From NCBI GenBank assembly GCA_036674765.1, contig JARVKI010000053.1:124001-188000 (forward strand): a stretch of 64,000 nt of DNA. The letters are read 5' to 3'. The DNA is from Seiridium cupressi (taxonomy: Eukaryota; Ascomycota; Sordariomycetes; Amphisphaeriales; Sporocadaceae). Shown piece after piece: positions 48,767-59,750 of this stretch. The notes beneath the pieces were generated by a model, which saw only the letters and a list, made by a program, of their open reading frames with translations, was not told the DNA's origin and searched no databases. Made by a program: the position numbers and the translations under genes. How positions within the stretch are numbered: position 1 is the first letter of the stretch; the number at the start of each line of letters is the position of its first letter.

Positions 48767-51190
48767 CTTGGCTACCTTGCGTAGACTTCTGGTGACGAGC
48801 GGTCGAGAGAACAAGAAAAAGAAAAGAAAGGAGCACACGGCAGAGAAATGCAGGAGCAATATCTCTTGTGGGCGTGTGGTGGAACTGGTTTGGAGGCCGT
48901 GCTGAGCGATAATCCCAATAGTTTGGGGTAAGTTTAGTCTGACAAGTGGAACGTCCCGATGAGCAGATAGCAGGGTATGCGAGAACGGTAAGAGGAAGGA
49001 TCACAACCGAGTACGGAGCACAAGAGGCGCTTTATCTACAGTAGACGGCGGATGGGGGCCCATGGATTGGAAAGGCGAACTCCCCCCGTATTGCGCAAGA
49101 CCGGGATGCCGAGACCATACGGGGCGCCTTTTGCTGAGATACCAGCGTATTTTGCGGACATGGTTGCCAAGCCCAGAGACACCAGAGGAGAGGTACGCAA
49201 CAATCCACCGGGGTGACTGTGTGCGCCGCCTAGTTCCACGTAATGCAGCCACAGCTAGTTGGCTGGTAGCACGCGTAATGAGACTCCAATCAGCTGGAGA
49301 TGTGCCGTCGTGACGTGGTTGGGGGAGAAGGCGTTGTAAGCAAGAAGGCGGAGGTTGCTGAGGCTGTGTTCAGAAATGCCGACCTACATAACCTGATAAC
49401 CTAACGGACTTGCTTACCCTACATCAGGATACTCCGGTGATCAGGGAAAGGAGGACAAACAAACTCTGCCTTTGCCCTGACAGCGCATATGTCTGTCAAT
49501 GCAGGTCAGGTCTGTCGTGACTACATTGTGTATGTAGTTGGCCCACAAGTCGATTGATGCAAATAGAATCTCCAAGGTTGTCGATGCAACCACCCCCTAG
49601 CACTAGTTAGCGATGGTCTCGGGGTCGCCTATACGGAGGTAACCTTTCGAAAAATAGCAGCTGGGGCCACTGGACGGGCACTAACGGAATCGGTCACAGT
49701 AGCTTTGGGTCAATGTATCCGTGGTAGCTGCGGGGCTGATGCTGTTTTGGCTGATGGGAGCTGGGCCCCGGCCAATATTGACCCTCTGAAACACAGGCTC
49801 CAGGGCGCTGGGCCAACCGCGCAGCGGCCTTCCATCCAGGGTGACCGCACTAAGCTGTGGCTTGGCATCAGCCCTGTAGATTCAGCGCGATCCGCCCGAG
49901 CTTCCCGTATTTCCATTTGCATTACGCGAGCGAGAGAGAAAACGACGACTAGAGTCATGCCGATTGGTCACTTCTCCAGAGGAATCCCGACGTCTGACTA
50001 TAACACACTCCGACACCGAGTTCGTGATCTCGGAGAGTCTGGAGCAAGACACGAGAGAGGTTAGATCTTTCCAACCCACGTGGTTTGCCCACCCCGCTAT
50101 CATGCCTGTGAAGGACGAGTATTGCATTGCCAGGACAAGCCACCGCGGTGAAGATCCCGGACTCGGCATTTCATGTATTCGCCTGATAGGTTTACCGGAG
50201 GAATCCCACTATCGCAGGATCACTATGCCCATCCTACGCGCTGGATTGAGCTCAGCTGCTTATCTGGCCAGTCAATCTATTGGGAAAGCTTCGTCATGCA
50301 ATTGTGGTTTAAATTCAATAAACACAATAGCGAAGCTTTCACAAAGTTAAACTGAGACCCCAAGATACGCTAGGAAAAGTACGTACAATAGATACGTGGA
50401 GTTGTTAATCCGAAGGCTTCACCCTTTGGATTTCAGCGTATCAAAAGTGGGAAATCCAAAGGAGCGTTCCCAATTTTAGCGAATTCCCAACACTCCCAAC
50501 TGGATTCGCTATCAGGTCTTGTGTGCCCAGTTGTCAGTCCCTGGAAGCCCGCTCTCCCCCGCCTTATTCCTGGTGACAGCTCGGGCTCTCAGGAGTGCAC
50601 ACTATATACATAGACACAACTATCCTGTTGAGCGAGATTTCCTTGTACGTCAGCCTGCTGTCAGCGTCCAATCTCTTGCAGCGGGTGGTGCGCGGGGCCG
50701 CCATGCTTGTCGACCCAACTTGTAGTTCGTTTCCTAATGGAGATAGAAATAATTGCCCTGGGTGGTCTTTGCAGTACGGGCTATTTTCGGAAAGTCGAGC
50801 AAGTGCACATAGCATTATACGGAGTGCCACTCTTGAGTCTGGCACCATCACAACGGCTGCGTGATTATTTAGTGATTTAGTTCCGATGATTCCTCTTATG
50901 GCTGTGGTGTGAATGACGGCCTTGTTTCGTGGCACACACTACTTACAGCACATCAGATTATTGCAGTCACCGAGCTTGTGTGGTTGACAGCGTCTACCGG
51001 CACATTCACCTCCGGGTGCAAGCGGGTCTCAAACGGCATTCTAGATGGTCAAGATCGTTGGTGTGCAAACAACGCTCCAGAGCTACCCCAGGGCAAATAA
51101 AATAGGGGTGTGGCCATGTTCTAGCAAATAGAAGATCCGGCCGTCTTTCCCCTCACCTCTCATTGGGACTCGATTCAATAACACAAAGCA
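48767..51190. other. Gene-poor intergenic region
   Basis: About 2.4 kb. Only short open frames without motifs; the ones near 49000-49300 and 49700-50350 are overlapping frames in both orientations with no sign of real coding sequence. No tRNA or repeat recognised. Confidence 0.45.
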
Positions 51191-51331
51191 ATGGCAGGAC
51201 AGCAAGAACAATGCGAGTGCCGTGAGTCAGCTGGGTGTTCACTTCGTCTCGCAGCAGACAGAGCATTGCTACTTGAGAGAGACCCTCTTCGCCCCCTCCG
51301 TATCAAATTCCACTACGGCGCTTCTACATAG
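51191..51331 (+). CDS. Short ORF with promoter-like upstream sequence (uncertain)
   Basis: Forty-six codons, beginning MAGQQEQCECRESAGCS with three Cys in the first sixteen residues. The ATG stands in good context (aagcaATGGCA), about 90 bases after an AT-rich element (aaataaaatagggg near 51095) and a C/T-rich stretch. No family is recognised, and no splice variant improves it: the GTGAGT at 51222 has no acceptor at a normal distance that opens a longer frame. It may be a real small protein or chance. Confidence 0.2.
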   Translation: MAGQQEQCECRESAGCSLRLAADRALLLERDPLRPLRIKFHYGAST

Positions 51332-52669
51332 CCCTGTGACCAGCACGTAACAATGTATCGTGGACGCAAAGCACAGGGCTGGGTTTGCCCAGAACAGACT
51401 AAGCGTGAAGGCTTCGCTGGATGGTTCTGCCAAGTCTCACTTAGTCAAGGATACATAGAAAATCAGGGACCCGGAAGAGAATCAAGAATTTATCTTTATA
51501 TATAGATAGCTATCCGTCGAGAAGCACAATACAGTTTACCACCACGGATATTTTACAGCATATAGAGAGGCGCACGAGGGGTTTGCTAAGGCATTCGATA
51601 TTTAGTACTATCGCCGAGTGCTGTGAAACAGCATGTAGCGGACAGGAAGCATGTACAGGTAAGTTCCAACTCGGGTTTCTCGAGGAAAGATTTTGCCCTT
51701 ATTTTGTATTATAGCGCAATCGAAGACATCTCTCACATCCTCCCCTCTCCTCAGCTCTATGGTTGGGCTCGTAAATAGAGTCACGATGACTCTAACAACC
51801 GGTCACCACGTAAAAGTAGACAAACCCACCGAAAGAAGTTGTTGGTACAAAATCATGTTCTGAAATGGAGCCCAATCCCCATGGGAAATGATTCACGACT
51901 GCCATTAATATATTCCAGGCCCGAACAAGGCTGATGCGCCTTTATAATGGGATTACAACTCTTGATCTTTCCTATCCCCAAATGTGAGTCCAGGCATATA
52001 GTGCTAATAAGTTAAAACCGCTATCAGCTACTAGCAACCTAGGCTCGTAGATTGAAACTTATTGGCATATGCTTACTTAATTTAGCTTGAACGTTCGTCA
52101 TGTCAACAATTATGGTTAATCTGTGTATTGTTTGCACGAACATGTTGTATACTCAACCTCCGTCTACTGCTCCCACTACTACTGAAGATGACAGGGAACA
52201 ATCACCCAAACTTTGTATCATCGCAAAAAGCGTGGGATGGGGGCTGCTCTATTTGTTTAGGTGTTACAGAGAATGCCAGAACGGATGACTTGAGGCAAAG
52301 GAAGAAGAAATGGGGATCCAATGTCGACGACCTCGTATGGCCCGGTACTTTTCTTCCTTTCCGCTTCTATTGCGAGGAGTTTATATTGAAGATCGACATT
52401 ACTCTTTGAATATTTGGGTGCTCTTCAGTAACCAAGTTTCTATTACTTCCTGAGTGGGGTAAGCACACAATAATCCAACACATACACCATTCCAATACTA
52501 TGTACATCTTTTGGTCTAGCTAATATGTTCATAGACGGGCTGCTGCATCATACTTTACCACAAACTAGAAATGGCACAGTGACAGGACCGATGCCAACAC
52601 CTTGCTTGGCTCATACATGGTTCCTCTTATGTCATACCTATCATTGCATATTGTAAAAGCACAATATCA
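51332..52669. other. Gene-poor, AT-rich intergenic region upstream of the HET pseudogene
   Basis: About 1.3 kb, AT-rich. A frame at 52128-52409 contains WDGGCSICLGV, which could be a decayed N-terminal piece of the HET protein that follows, since such proteins often have a C-x-x-C segment there. This is too weak to call. Confidence 0.35.
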
Positions 52670-54186
52670 TTGAAATCAGAACTAGAGTTGTTTCCGATGT
52701 GTGTGCTAGATGTAGGAGTTCAAGGAGCGGGAAATATCAGACTCGTGCTATCTCGACAAGAAAATATAGATGCTCATGCACAATACATGACACTAAGCTA
52801 TCGAAGGGGGATAGAGGACCAGAAACTATTGCTCCAGTACTCAAATATCGAGTCATTTCGCCGGGGATTGCCGATTCTTGGTCTTCCTCGGACATTTCAA
52901 GACCTCGTTGCTGTCGCCCCGAGTCTTTGGAATCCGATATGTATGGATCAATGTGCTGTACATTATCCAGAACTCTTTGGAGGACTGGGAGCGTGGGGCC
53001 GCCATGACGAGGGATGTTTACGCCAACTCTACCTACACAGTTGCGGCGACGGCCTCCAAGAGTCCAGACCAGGATCTGTTCCGCCTTCGGGATCCCGCGG
53101 CCATTGTACCGGAACTGATCAAGGCACCGACTATGGGTCCATGGCTTCGTGACGTGGAGTATTTCTTGTTCGACCGAAGCTTTTTGAACGGAAGTATATA
53201 TAACGGATCATTACATATGAGGGGCTGGGGTTTCCAAGAGTGCATATAATCCACATGAGCATTGCACTTCACGAAGGACCAAATAGTGTGGGAATGCTTT
53301 ACCGAGACAAAGTGCGAAACCTTTCCCATTGGCATGCCGCTGTAGATACATACGAAGGATCTTGGTCTTTCCCGGGCAGCCATGACCTCTGCAACTTCAT
53401 CCACACACCCAACAGAGAAGACCGATTGGAAGACTGTGTCAAAATGGCGCGAATTGATTAAGCAATATTCAAAATGCGACTTGACAAAAACCGCGGACAA
53501 GTTACCGGCGTTCGCGGGTCTCGCTAGAGCAATATCAAGACACGACGGGTGACGAGTATATTGCCAGGTTATGGAGATCATTTCTTCTGAATCAGATAGA
53601 CGGGAGGGTTTATACCCCTGGCATCAGGGTCTCCCCTGGGTATCGGGCACCCTCATGGTCTTGGGCTTCTGTGGATAGCCCTATTCGTCCGTCCATGTTG
53701 AATCTGGGGAGTCTGTTTCTTCCCGACATCCACAACGTTCAGGCCGAGACTAGAGGGCTTGCGCCTTTCGGACAGGTATTAATAGCATATCTGGACCTGG
53801 AAGGCTATTTAATTCATGCCTCTATTCAAAGTCTGGATGACGAGCAGGTACCCGCCCAGCTTCAGGTTGGACGGCAACTAGTTTCAGGCCAACCATCGAG
53901 AGACACTGCAAACACCTCCTTCTTCCCGAGATCACCAATAATATGTCTTCCTCTCCAGATTGACAGCACGGCGCCTGATATGGATCCTCTGAAGAACGTG
54001 GTGTTAGTTAGTATGGTACTAGAACCGATCCGTGGAATCACATCTGTTGACTATGTACGAGTTGGTTCTCTGATTATTTCAGTAGAAGGTAAGCAGGTTG
54101 AGCCTTTTCGTTTTTTCGGGATCAATGTCACAGAAAATGCAAATGTTGAGATCATGGAAGACTATTCAATCATTCGCATTGTGTGA
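52670..54186 (+). pseudogene. Degenerate HET-domain (heterokaryon incompatibility) gene
   Basis: A HET-domain gene broken by several frame changes. Frame 1 gives AQYMTLSYRRG and LGLPRTFQDLVAVA. About nt 52920 the frame must shift to continue FGIRYVWINVLYIIQNSLEDW, MTRDVYANSTYTVAATASKSP and LFDRSFLNGSIYNG. It then stops at GWGFQECI (TAA near 53247), where a piece of the usual motif is missing. A further shifted frame reads IIHMSIALHEGP and then WECFTETKCETFPIGMPL (53290-53345), ending at another stop. A last frame (about 53530-54186) holds the C-terminal SPGYRAPSWSWASVDSPI segment and runs to the final stop. Intact homologues read these as one chain. I see at least four disruptions, too many for introns. 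The N-terminus may lie farther upstream. Confidence 0.85.
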
Positions 54187-55558
54187 GGCGAAAAGGAAAT
54201 TGAGAGGGAGCGTTAACTAAGTAGTGAAAGCATTTACTCACAATGATTAAGTACTTAATAAAACCCCCTGAAATTTATCAATCAAATTAAAAAGAGCCCT
54301 TCACCACCCTCTCTCATCAATGACTGAAATGATGAATCTAGGTTAGTAATACAGTTATAACCTTCTGAGCTGCTCAGCCTGTTCTTGAAGGGCGGAAAAG
54401 TCGACTCGCCAGAATTAACTGATTGTAAGATACTAAATGATATTCTGATGTTAACTATAATCATTGGGAATAAGTGACCCTATTGTCAAAGGTCTAGGTT
54501 CACTTCGCGGTTATGGAATTCCACATCATATATTGCATGGCCTATTGCCTCCCTGGGCGACTGGATGCAGCTGACGGGATAGCTTTTGACCCAAGGGAGA
54601 TCTGATTATCTGCTTAGGACAAAGCGGAAATCATTACAGAGATATTAGGGGCATTTGTAGAGATCCGATGGAGCAAGTCTTAGACTGTCGAGTTATGGTC
54701 GATGAGAAAGTTCCATGTGTCAAAGAGGGCTTCCTGGTCATCACAATTTCACATAACCATGCCCAGACAAAAATGCGATCTTACCCCCTATCTTTCTCCG
54801 AAACGGTCACCTACCGGCTTTGTAGAATACTAATATTGTCTTTCCATGTACTCCTGGTCAATTGTGGGTTCTTGCACTCAGTGTAATTGAGAACTGGAGA
54901 AATAATGGACGCTTGAGCTATATCATACTTCATCCTCACTTGAACGGGTTAATCTGTCTGATTCGTCCCGGCATGTGGCTTATGTAACTGGTCTGGACCG
55001 TATCACTCCGAGTTTTGTGGCCTGTCGCACAAGGACGGCCTCACGACAGCCTTGTCGTCATGAAGGCTATTTCACCTCTGTATGTCTTACTTCGGACTGA
55101 CGTCCAAACCTGCGTAAGAAGGAAAGTGAAAACTGAGTAGGGTGAAGATCCCTCTCTGCTGAGATTGTCCTGGGTTCGCGGGAATTGGCTGACCTGTTCC
55201 TTGAAATGCAAACGAGCCTCCATCGCCTTCGATTTCAAGTCATCCGGGTGAGCATGCGTAACCCAGTGGTCATCCTTGAATTTCATTCAAATCGCTAACT
55301 CGATCTCACTGACTTGGTTTAGATTCTGCATTCGTATATAGGCCAATTTCCTCTCTACGCTCCAAGCCTACGCTTGAGTTCCCGCCCCGTGGGCCACGTA
55401 CTCAGGCTTTGATTTTTATAGCATCCTGCCCTCTCCCCTTCTCTTCCCTTTTCTGTTTATTTCCTTGTATATACGTTTAAAATAAGCATAAGTGGAACTC
55501 ATTCCCGAAGACGCGATTCAGCCATACTATGTGAGCAAACTTATCCCGATGATATACA
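54187..55558. other. Gene-poor intergenic region
   Basis: About 1.4 kb, AT-rich at the left. From 55410 it turns into a promoter-like stretch: a tttttata element at 55413-55420, a C/T-rich run to 55460, then a tatatacg element. No gene recognised before the short ORF at 55559. Confidence 0.4.
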
Positions 55559-55717
55559 ATGGCGTGTCAAGTGCCGCGCAGGGCGTGGTCTATCTGTATC
55601 TTCGGTGTCTTTTTCTCGGTTGTGCTCCTCATGCTCATGCACAACATAGATATACGGATGGAACGGTGCACAGTCTTGGTGGCGAGCCGTAATGGTAACC
55701 GCTTCAGGCCGCTTTAG
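55559..55717 (+). CDS. Putative 52-residue single-pass membrane protein (uncertain)
   Basis: Short ORF beginning MACQVPRRAWSICIFG, with a hydrophobic helix (about residues 11-27, SICIFGVFFSVVLLMLM) and a basic tail ending NRFRPL. The basic flank before the helix fits a membrane signal-anchor. About 140 nt upstream there is a TATA-like element and a long pyrimidine-rich tract, as in fungal promoters. No family is recognised. It overlaps another short frame on the same strand (55546-55692), so chance cannot be excluded. Confidence 0.28.
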   Translation: MACQVPRRAWSICIFGVFFSVVLLMLMHNIDIRMERCTVLVASRNGNRFRPL

Positions 55718-55873
55718 GCGTCGCTGCAATCTTCTTCCCTCATTTTCCTAGTCCGTGCCGTGCAGCAACATGAGGTTTCACCGTCTTGGGCGGAGCGTAC
55801 ATACCACACAACCGGCTTCGCTGCTGTCGGCCACCACCCATCTCTCCTCTGGCGTGGTGATTAATTGAATTGG

Positions 55874-55897
55874 AAAAAAAAAAAAAAAAAAAAAAAA
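55874..55897. repeat. Poly(A) tract, 24 nt
   Basis: Twenty-four consecutive A, intergenic. It could be a simple repeat or the tail of an old retroposed copy, but no element body is recognised. Confidence 0.8.
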
Positions 55898-55989
55898 GAA
55901 CCAATCAGGGCTGGAACAAGTAGATTTAGAAACATTCAGATGTTGCAATCGTTTTCAATCTTAGTGCTCGGCAAGATTATGTCACTATC

Positions 55990-56505
55990 TTGTTTCTGCA
56001 TGTGGATATCACTGGAAGCAGGTTGCTGACTAGGCTGGATCGAAAGCGCCGTCGTATCTTCGAATCTCCGCCTAGAATCGACTTCGGTGTATCGTCAAGC
56101 ACGCTGTACAATATTGGCCTAATGGTTTTCTGGATCATGGGTGAACTAAAGTTTGGGTTTCCGTGGCTTGTCGGTCAACTCTGCCACGAGCTCTGGAAGA
56201 AAGAAAACTGAATGAGCAAAATCAAGAGGAATCTCGGCGCAAAATTGTCCCCTAAAAGGTTGGGCCATCTCATCAACGATGCGAGAATGTATAAGACCTT
56301 GCGCGGAAACATGTTTAACGATGTATACCTTCAGACTAACAAGGATGGTATATGTCTGCATAGCCTCAAGACAACGCAGTCGACTGAACGCTTGGAAAAC
56401 GGCCGTAGCAATAGAAGAACCGTTCACAATGTCCGAACAGCAGGCATTGTAGTTTCGTGGGACGGGTGTCCTAGGAGAGCTGTCGGCGGAAATGACACTC
56501 CATAG
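55990..56505 (+). pseudogene. Possible gene remnant, unrecognised
   Basis: One frame stays open for 73 codons, stops at TGA (56209), and continues at once in the same frame with ATG for another 97 codons. The text reads like protein (for example LGHLINDARMYKTLRGNMFND), and farther on, near 56605-56730, another frame reads YVSYSSLQDINDIKKMIHDY before a stop. I do not know the family. A decayed gene is my best guess; an opposite-strand frame of 149 codons covers part of it. Confidence 0.22.
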
Positions 56506-58270
56506 TCTGGGAAGACGGAGGCTTCGTACTATGGCAACTAGTTTACTTTCTATGATATGGACCGTGTTGAAATGACAGATAGACAAGAAGTACACATGAT
56601 ATAGAAAGATCTACGTCTCCTACAGCAGTCTGCAGGATATCAACGATATAAAGAAGATGATTCACGACTATCAGAGTGTCTGCGTGTCAGTATCGCTGAA
56701 AGTGTGGGACGCATTAGACCGACTCTGAAAGCAGCGTGTGTCACAAATAACGTTGGTAGCATGCTTATTATTTTGACAGCGGGAGGCTCGCCGCTAACCC
56801 CTGTCGCAGGGGACTTGACAGTTCGGGATCTGTCGATATCGACCTTACCAGACCTTGTCATCCATGGGAAAGGAAATTGGAAAGATCATGAACTATCGGT
56901 CAAGACAATTGCCGAGCCGTTGGTCTCCCATCAAACGCGATAAGTAAATAATGGAACTAGCTCGCGTAGTGATAATTGTTTTCAAGGGTCCTGATTCTTC
57001 GAACCAGATAAAATGAGACTTGCTAGTCCATGAGGATGGACACGCGGTTGGTAATCTGGGCTAGTGATAAGTGGTCGTCACACATGGGGGGCTATAGATG
57101 AGCTATCACCAATGACACTGTACTATGCAAGGACGCTATGCTGATGGGCCCGCGGAATCCACGTGGCACGCCCTCTCTTCGGTGAAACAGATTGGCGACG
57201 GGCTGATGGAACAGACTTAGCTGAGCAGGCCATTGAATGTTGCAATTGTAACGTTGAACGAATAAGATGCCCGACAGTTAAAAGGTTGATATGAGGTGGT
57301 TTTAAAAATCGGGACAGATTAAAAATAAAACCAACTAGATGTTTCGGTGTCACGGCGTATTTAGGACGCTTTTGGACAAGCAGCCAGATGTTGTCACTAA
57401 GCTGGACGTATGTGATAAATGGAGTAAACGGAGGGATAAGTTATTTTTTTCTTTTTTGTTCAAGTCAAAGACACATTGAATCGTGGCCACATGGGCGGGT
57501 TTGTGTCCTCGTCGGCGGGCGGCTGCAGTAGCTCACCCGCCAACCGCGACATTCTCGAAGGAAAGCAGCATTCTTCCCCTCGAACAAGGTGTCTGGTGCG
57601 GAATGCACACAGCCGCCGGGTCGGTAGTGACTGCAGCAAACCCTATTAGAACGACAGCGACGGTTCCTCGGCCTGGGACCATTGCAGCTGTTGTGCAATG
57701 CCACCAATATGCAAGGGGAGCGGACGAGCGGCTGCCCGTTGGATTGAGTTTCGTCACTCATGCGCCTAAATGCTGTTCCTGCATGTCGACTTGGAGGGAG
57801 CAAGACAGGCCACGCGCCGACGAAGCAGGGCGAAACTCAAAAAACCCGTCGGCGGTGCCACAACTTGTCACGAGCGTAGAATTGACTCAATCTGTGGACT
57901 TTGGCCAGTGCTAGGGCAGGGATGGAAAACCCAAAAAGCCCACAACAGCTGGTGACGTGTCCGAGTGGGAAGACTTGGTTGTTGTTGCCCTTCTTCTCAG
58001 CCAACGTGGAGTTGCGGTCAGCATGTCACAGTCCACGATGGATGCGTTTTCGCCTTGTGGCCGGCTGACAAGTTGGGTGTGGTTCGATGGGGGACCGATG
58101 CGATACCCCGCGATTCGTCATGCGCACTCGCGGCTGCTGCTCATGGTGCTGAGCTTCTCATCAAACAGTAGATGAGATAGTCCACAGTCTTGATGAAGGG
58201 CGCCAGCCTAAATCCATCTGGTGAAATGACCACAGTCTTGGGGGCTTGTTCCTGGAGATTGAGCCCATGC

Positions 58271-58310
58271 AAGTCCAAGCCAATCCAAGCCAATCCAAGC
58301 CGATCCAAGC
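58271..58310. repeat. 10-bp tandem repeat (CAATCCAAGC, four copies)
   Basis: Four contiguous copies with one to three mismatches in the outer copies, intergenic. Confidence 0.75.
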
Positions 58311-58848
58311 CGTTGGCGCCCCCGAACCTAGCATATGTACGACAGCGACAGCGATGGCCACCGTAGAGCAATCCAACAGCGTGTCCTGCATGTGGACTGC
58401 TTTGCCGCACTCTCACACCAGCCTAGGGACCTGCTAAAATCGTCAATTGATCCTGGGGGAGCCTTATCCAGCCCCGTACCGCCCGCCCTGTGTTACCCTA
58501 TTCTATGCAGGTCCATACGCACATAGATTGACGGCCATGCGCGCAAATCCCCCGTCCCCGTGCACAATCGATCCTCAGTGCTGCCAATTGCGTTCGTACA
58601 TACAGTAGATATTGGGAGAGACGTCCCACGGGCAATTCGGATTGACCCGGATTGACTCGTTGCAACCGCCTTGGTTGATCCAGCCTGCCATCGTGCTCCC
58701 GGGCCAGTTGTGGTGCTTTGATAATCTTTGATAATCTGGCCGATCGCAACCTGACACAGGGTGCGAAAGCTTGGTTGTGAGCTTGCTGCAGCTGGCTTGT
58801 CCGTCTGCTCTTCGGCGCCAGCCAGCACGGTGAGACAATGGGCGCCGC

Positions 58849-58864
58849 GGGGGGGGGGGGGGGG
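58849..58864. repeat. Poly(G) tract, 16 nt
   Basis: Sixteen consecutive G, unusual in length for a fungal genome. It can be a length-error site in sequencing. Confidence 0.75.
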
Positions 58865-59750
58865 CGTCGAGTTATCCCGCTGTCAAGAACCACGTTTCAT
58901 GCAGCCCGACGCCATGAGTGGCCCGCTTCCCTCGACAGCGGCGCTCCCTGCTGAAATAGGCCGCTGGATATCGCCCTTGCCATTGGCTTGTTTTGCCCTC
59001 GGTCATGGCCGCACCCCCCCAGATTCCGTGGTCGACTCCCGCCCGTACCTGATGATCCCTGCTAGAGGCTGGCATAGCCCGTAGATCCCCCTGGCGCTAT
59101 TTCAGGTCGAGTGACATTCTTCGTCCGCCATCTCCAGCGCGACGCACATGTCTCTGTTTATTGCCGATGCAGGTACGGGGCCCAAGTGCTGTGCTAGCCC
59201 ATGTGGAGATGCCATCTGAAGTCTAGCCTCCACGTCGAGCGCAGGCATTCAGGGCCAACGGGCTCCCCTGACTAACCAACGAGATCGCAGATGAGGTCCG
59301 CCCGCCAGTGGGCACGAGAAACAGATGGACCCATTCACACACCCTCCATGTCAGTTGTGCCGCCAAGCCCTGGATTAATCTCCTAACCATCCTGTATTTG
59401 ACCCTTCTCCTCCTCCCTCCACTCCCTCTCCAGAGCGGCCTGCCCATGCTTTGTTAATCGTTGCTTTTCTTTCTACCGAAAGCGACTCCCTCGTCACTCA
59501 TTGTTCGGTGATATCTCACCACGCCGCTCTTTTACACCTCGTTCGATTCAGGAGACCCGCTTCGTTTGTTGCGCCCGTTCGCCTGCGTTGCCACGTTCTT
59601 TTCATTGCCATTGTCCGCCGGCAAGAATCTCCCCAAAGCAGTCTCGCCCCCGTCCCGGTTCGTCCCGTCAACTATTTGAGAGCCATCACTCGCCTGGATT
59701 GAGCATCTGGAAAAAGCTTTGTTTGGAGACATTTCGAGAAAGCAACCAAG

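Larger units (their letters stand above)
56506..59750. other. Gene-poor intergenic region and TOS1-like leader
   Basis: About 3.2 kb with no supported gene. Contains a four-copy 10-bp repeat (58271-58310) and a 16-nt G run (58849-58864). The segment from about 59380 to 59750 is C/T-rich and is probably the promoter and leader of the TOS1-like gene. Confidence 0.45.

Noticed and set aside
55874..55897. Poly(A) as the tail of a retrotransposon
   Set aside because: No element body, target-site duplication or reverse transcriptase sequence could be recognised next to it.
56146..56595. 149-codon minus-strand frame
   Set aside because: Overlaps the plus-strand gene remnant; no motif, and the plus-strand text looks more protein-like.
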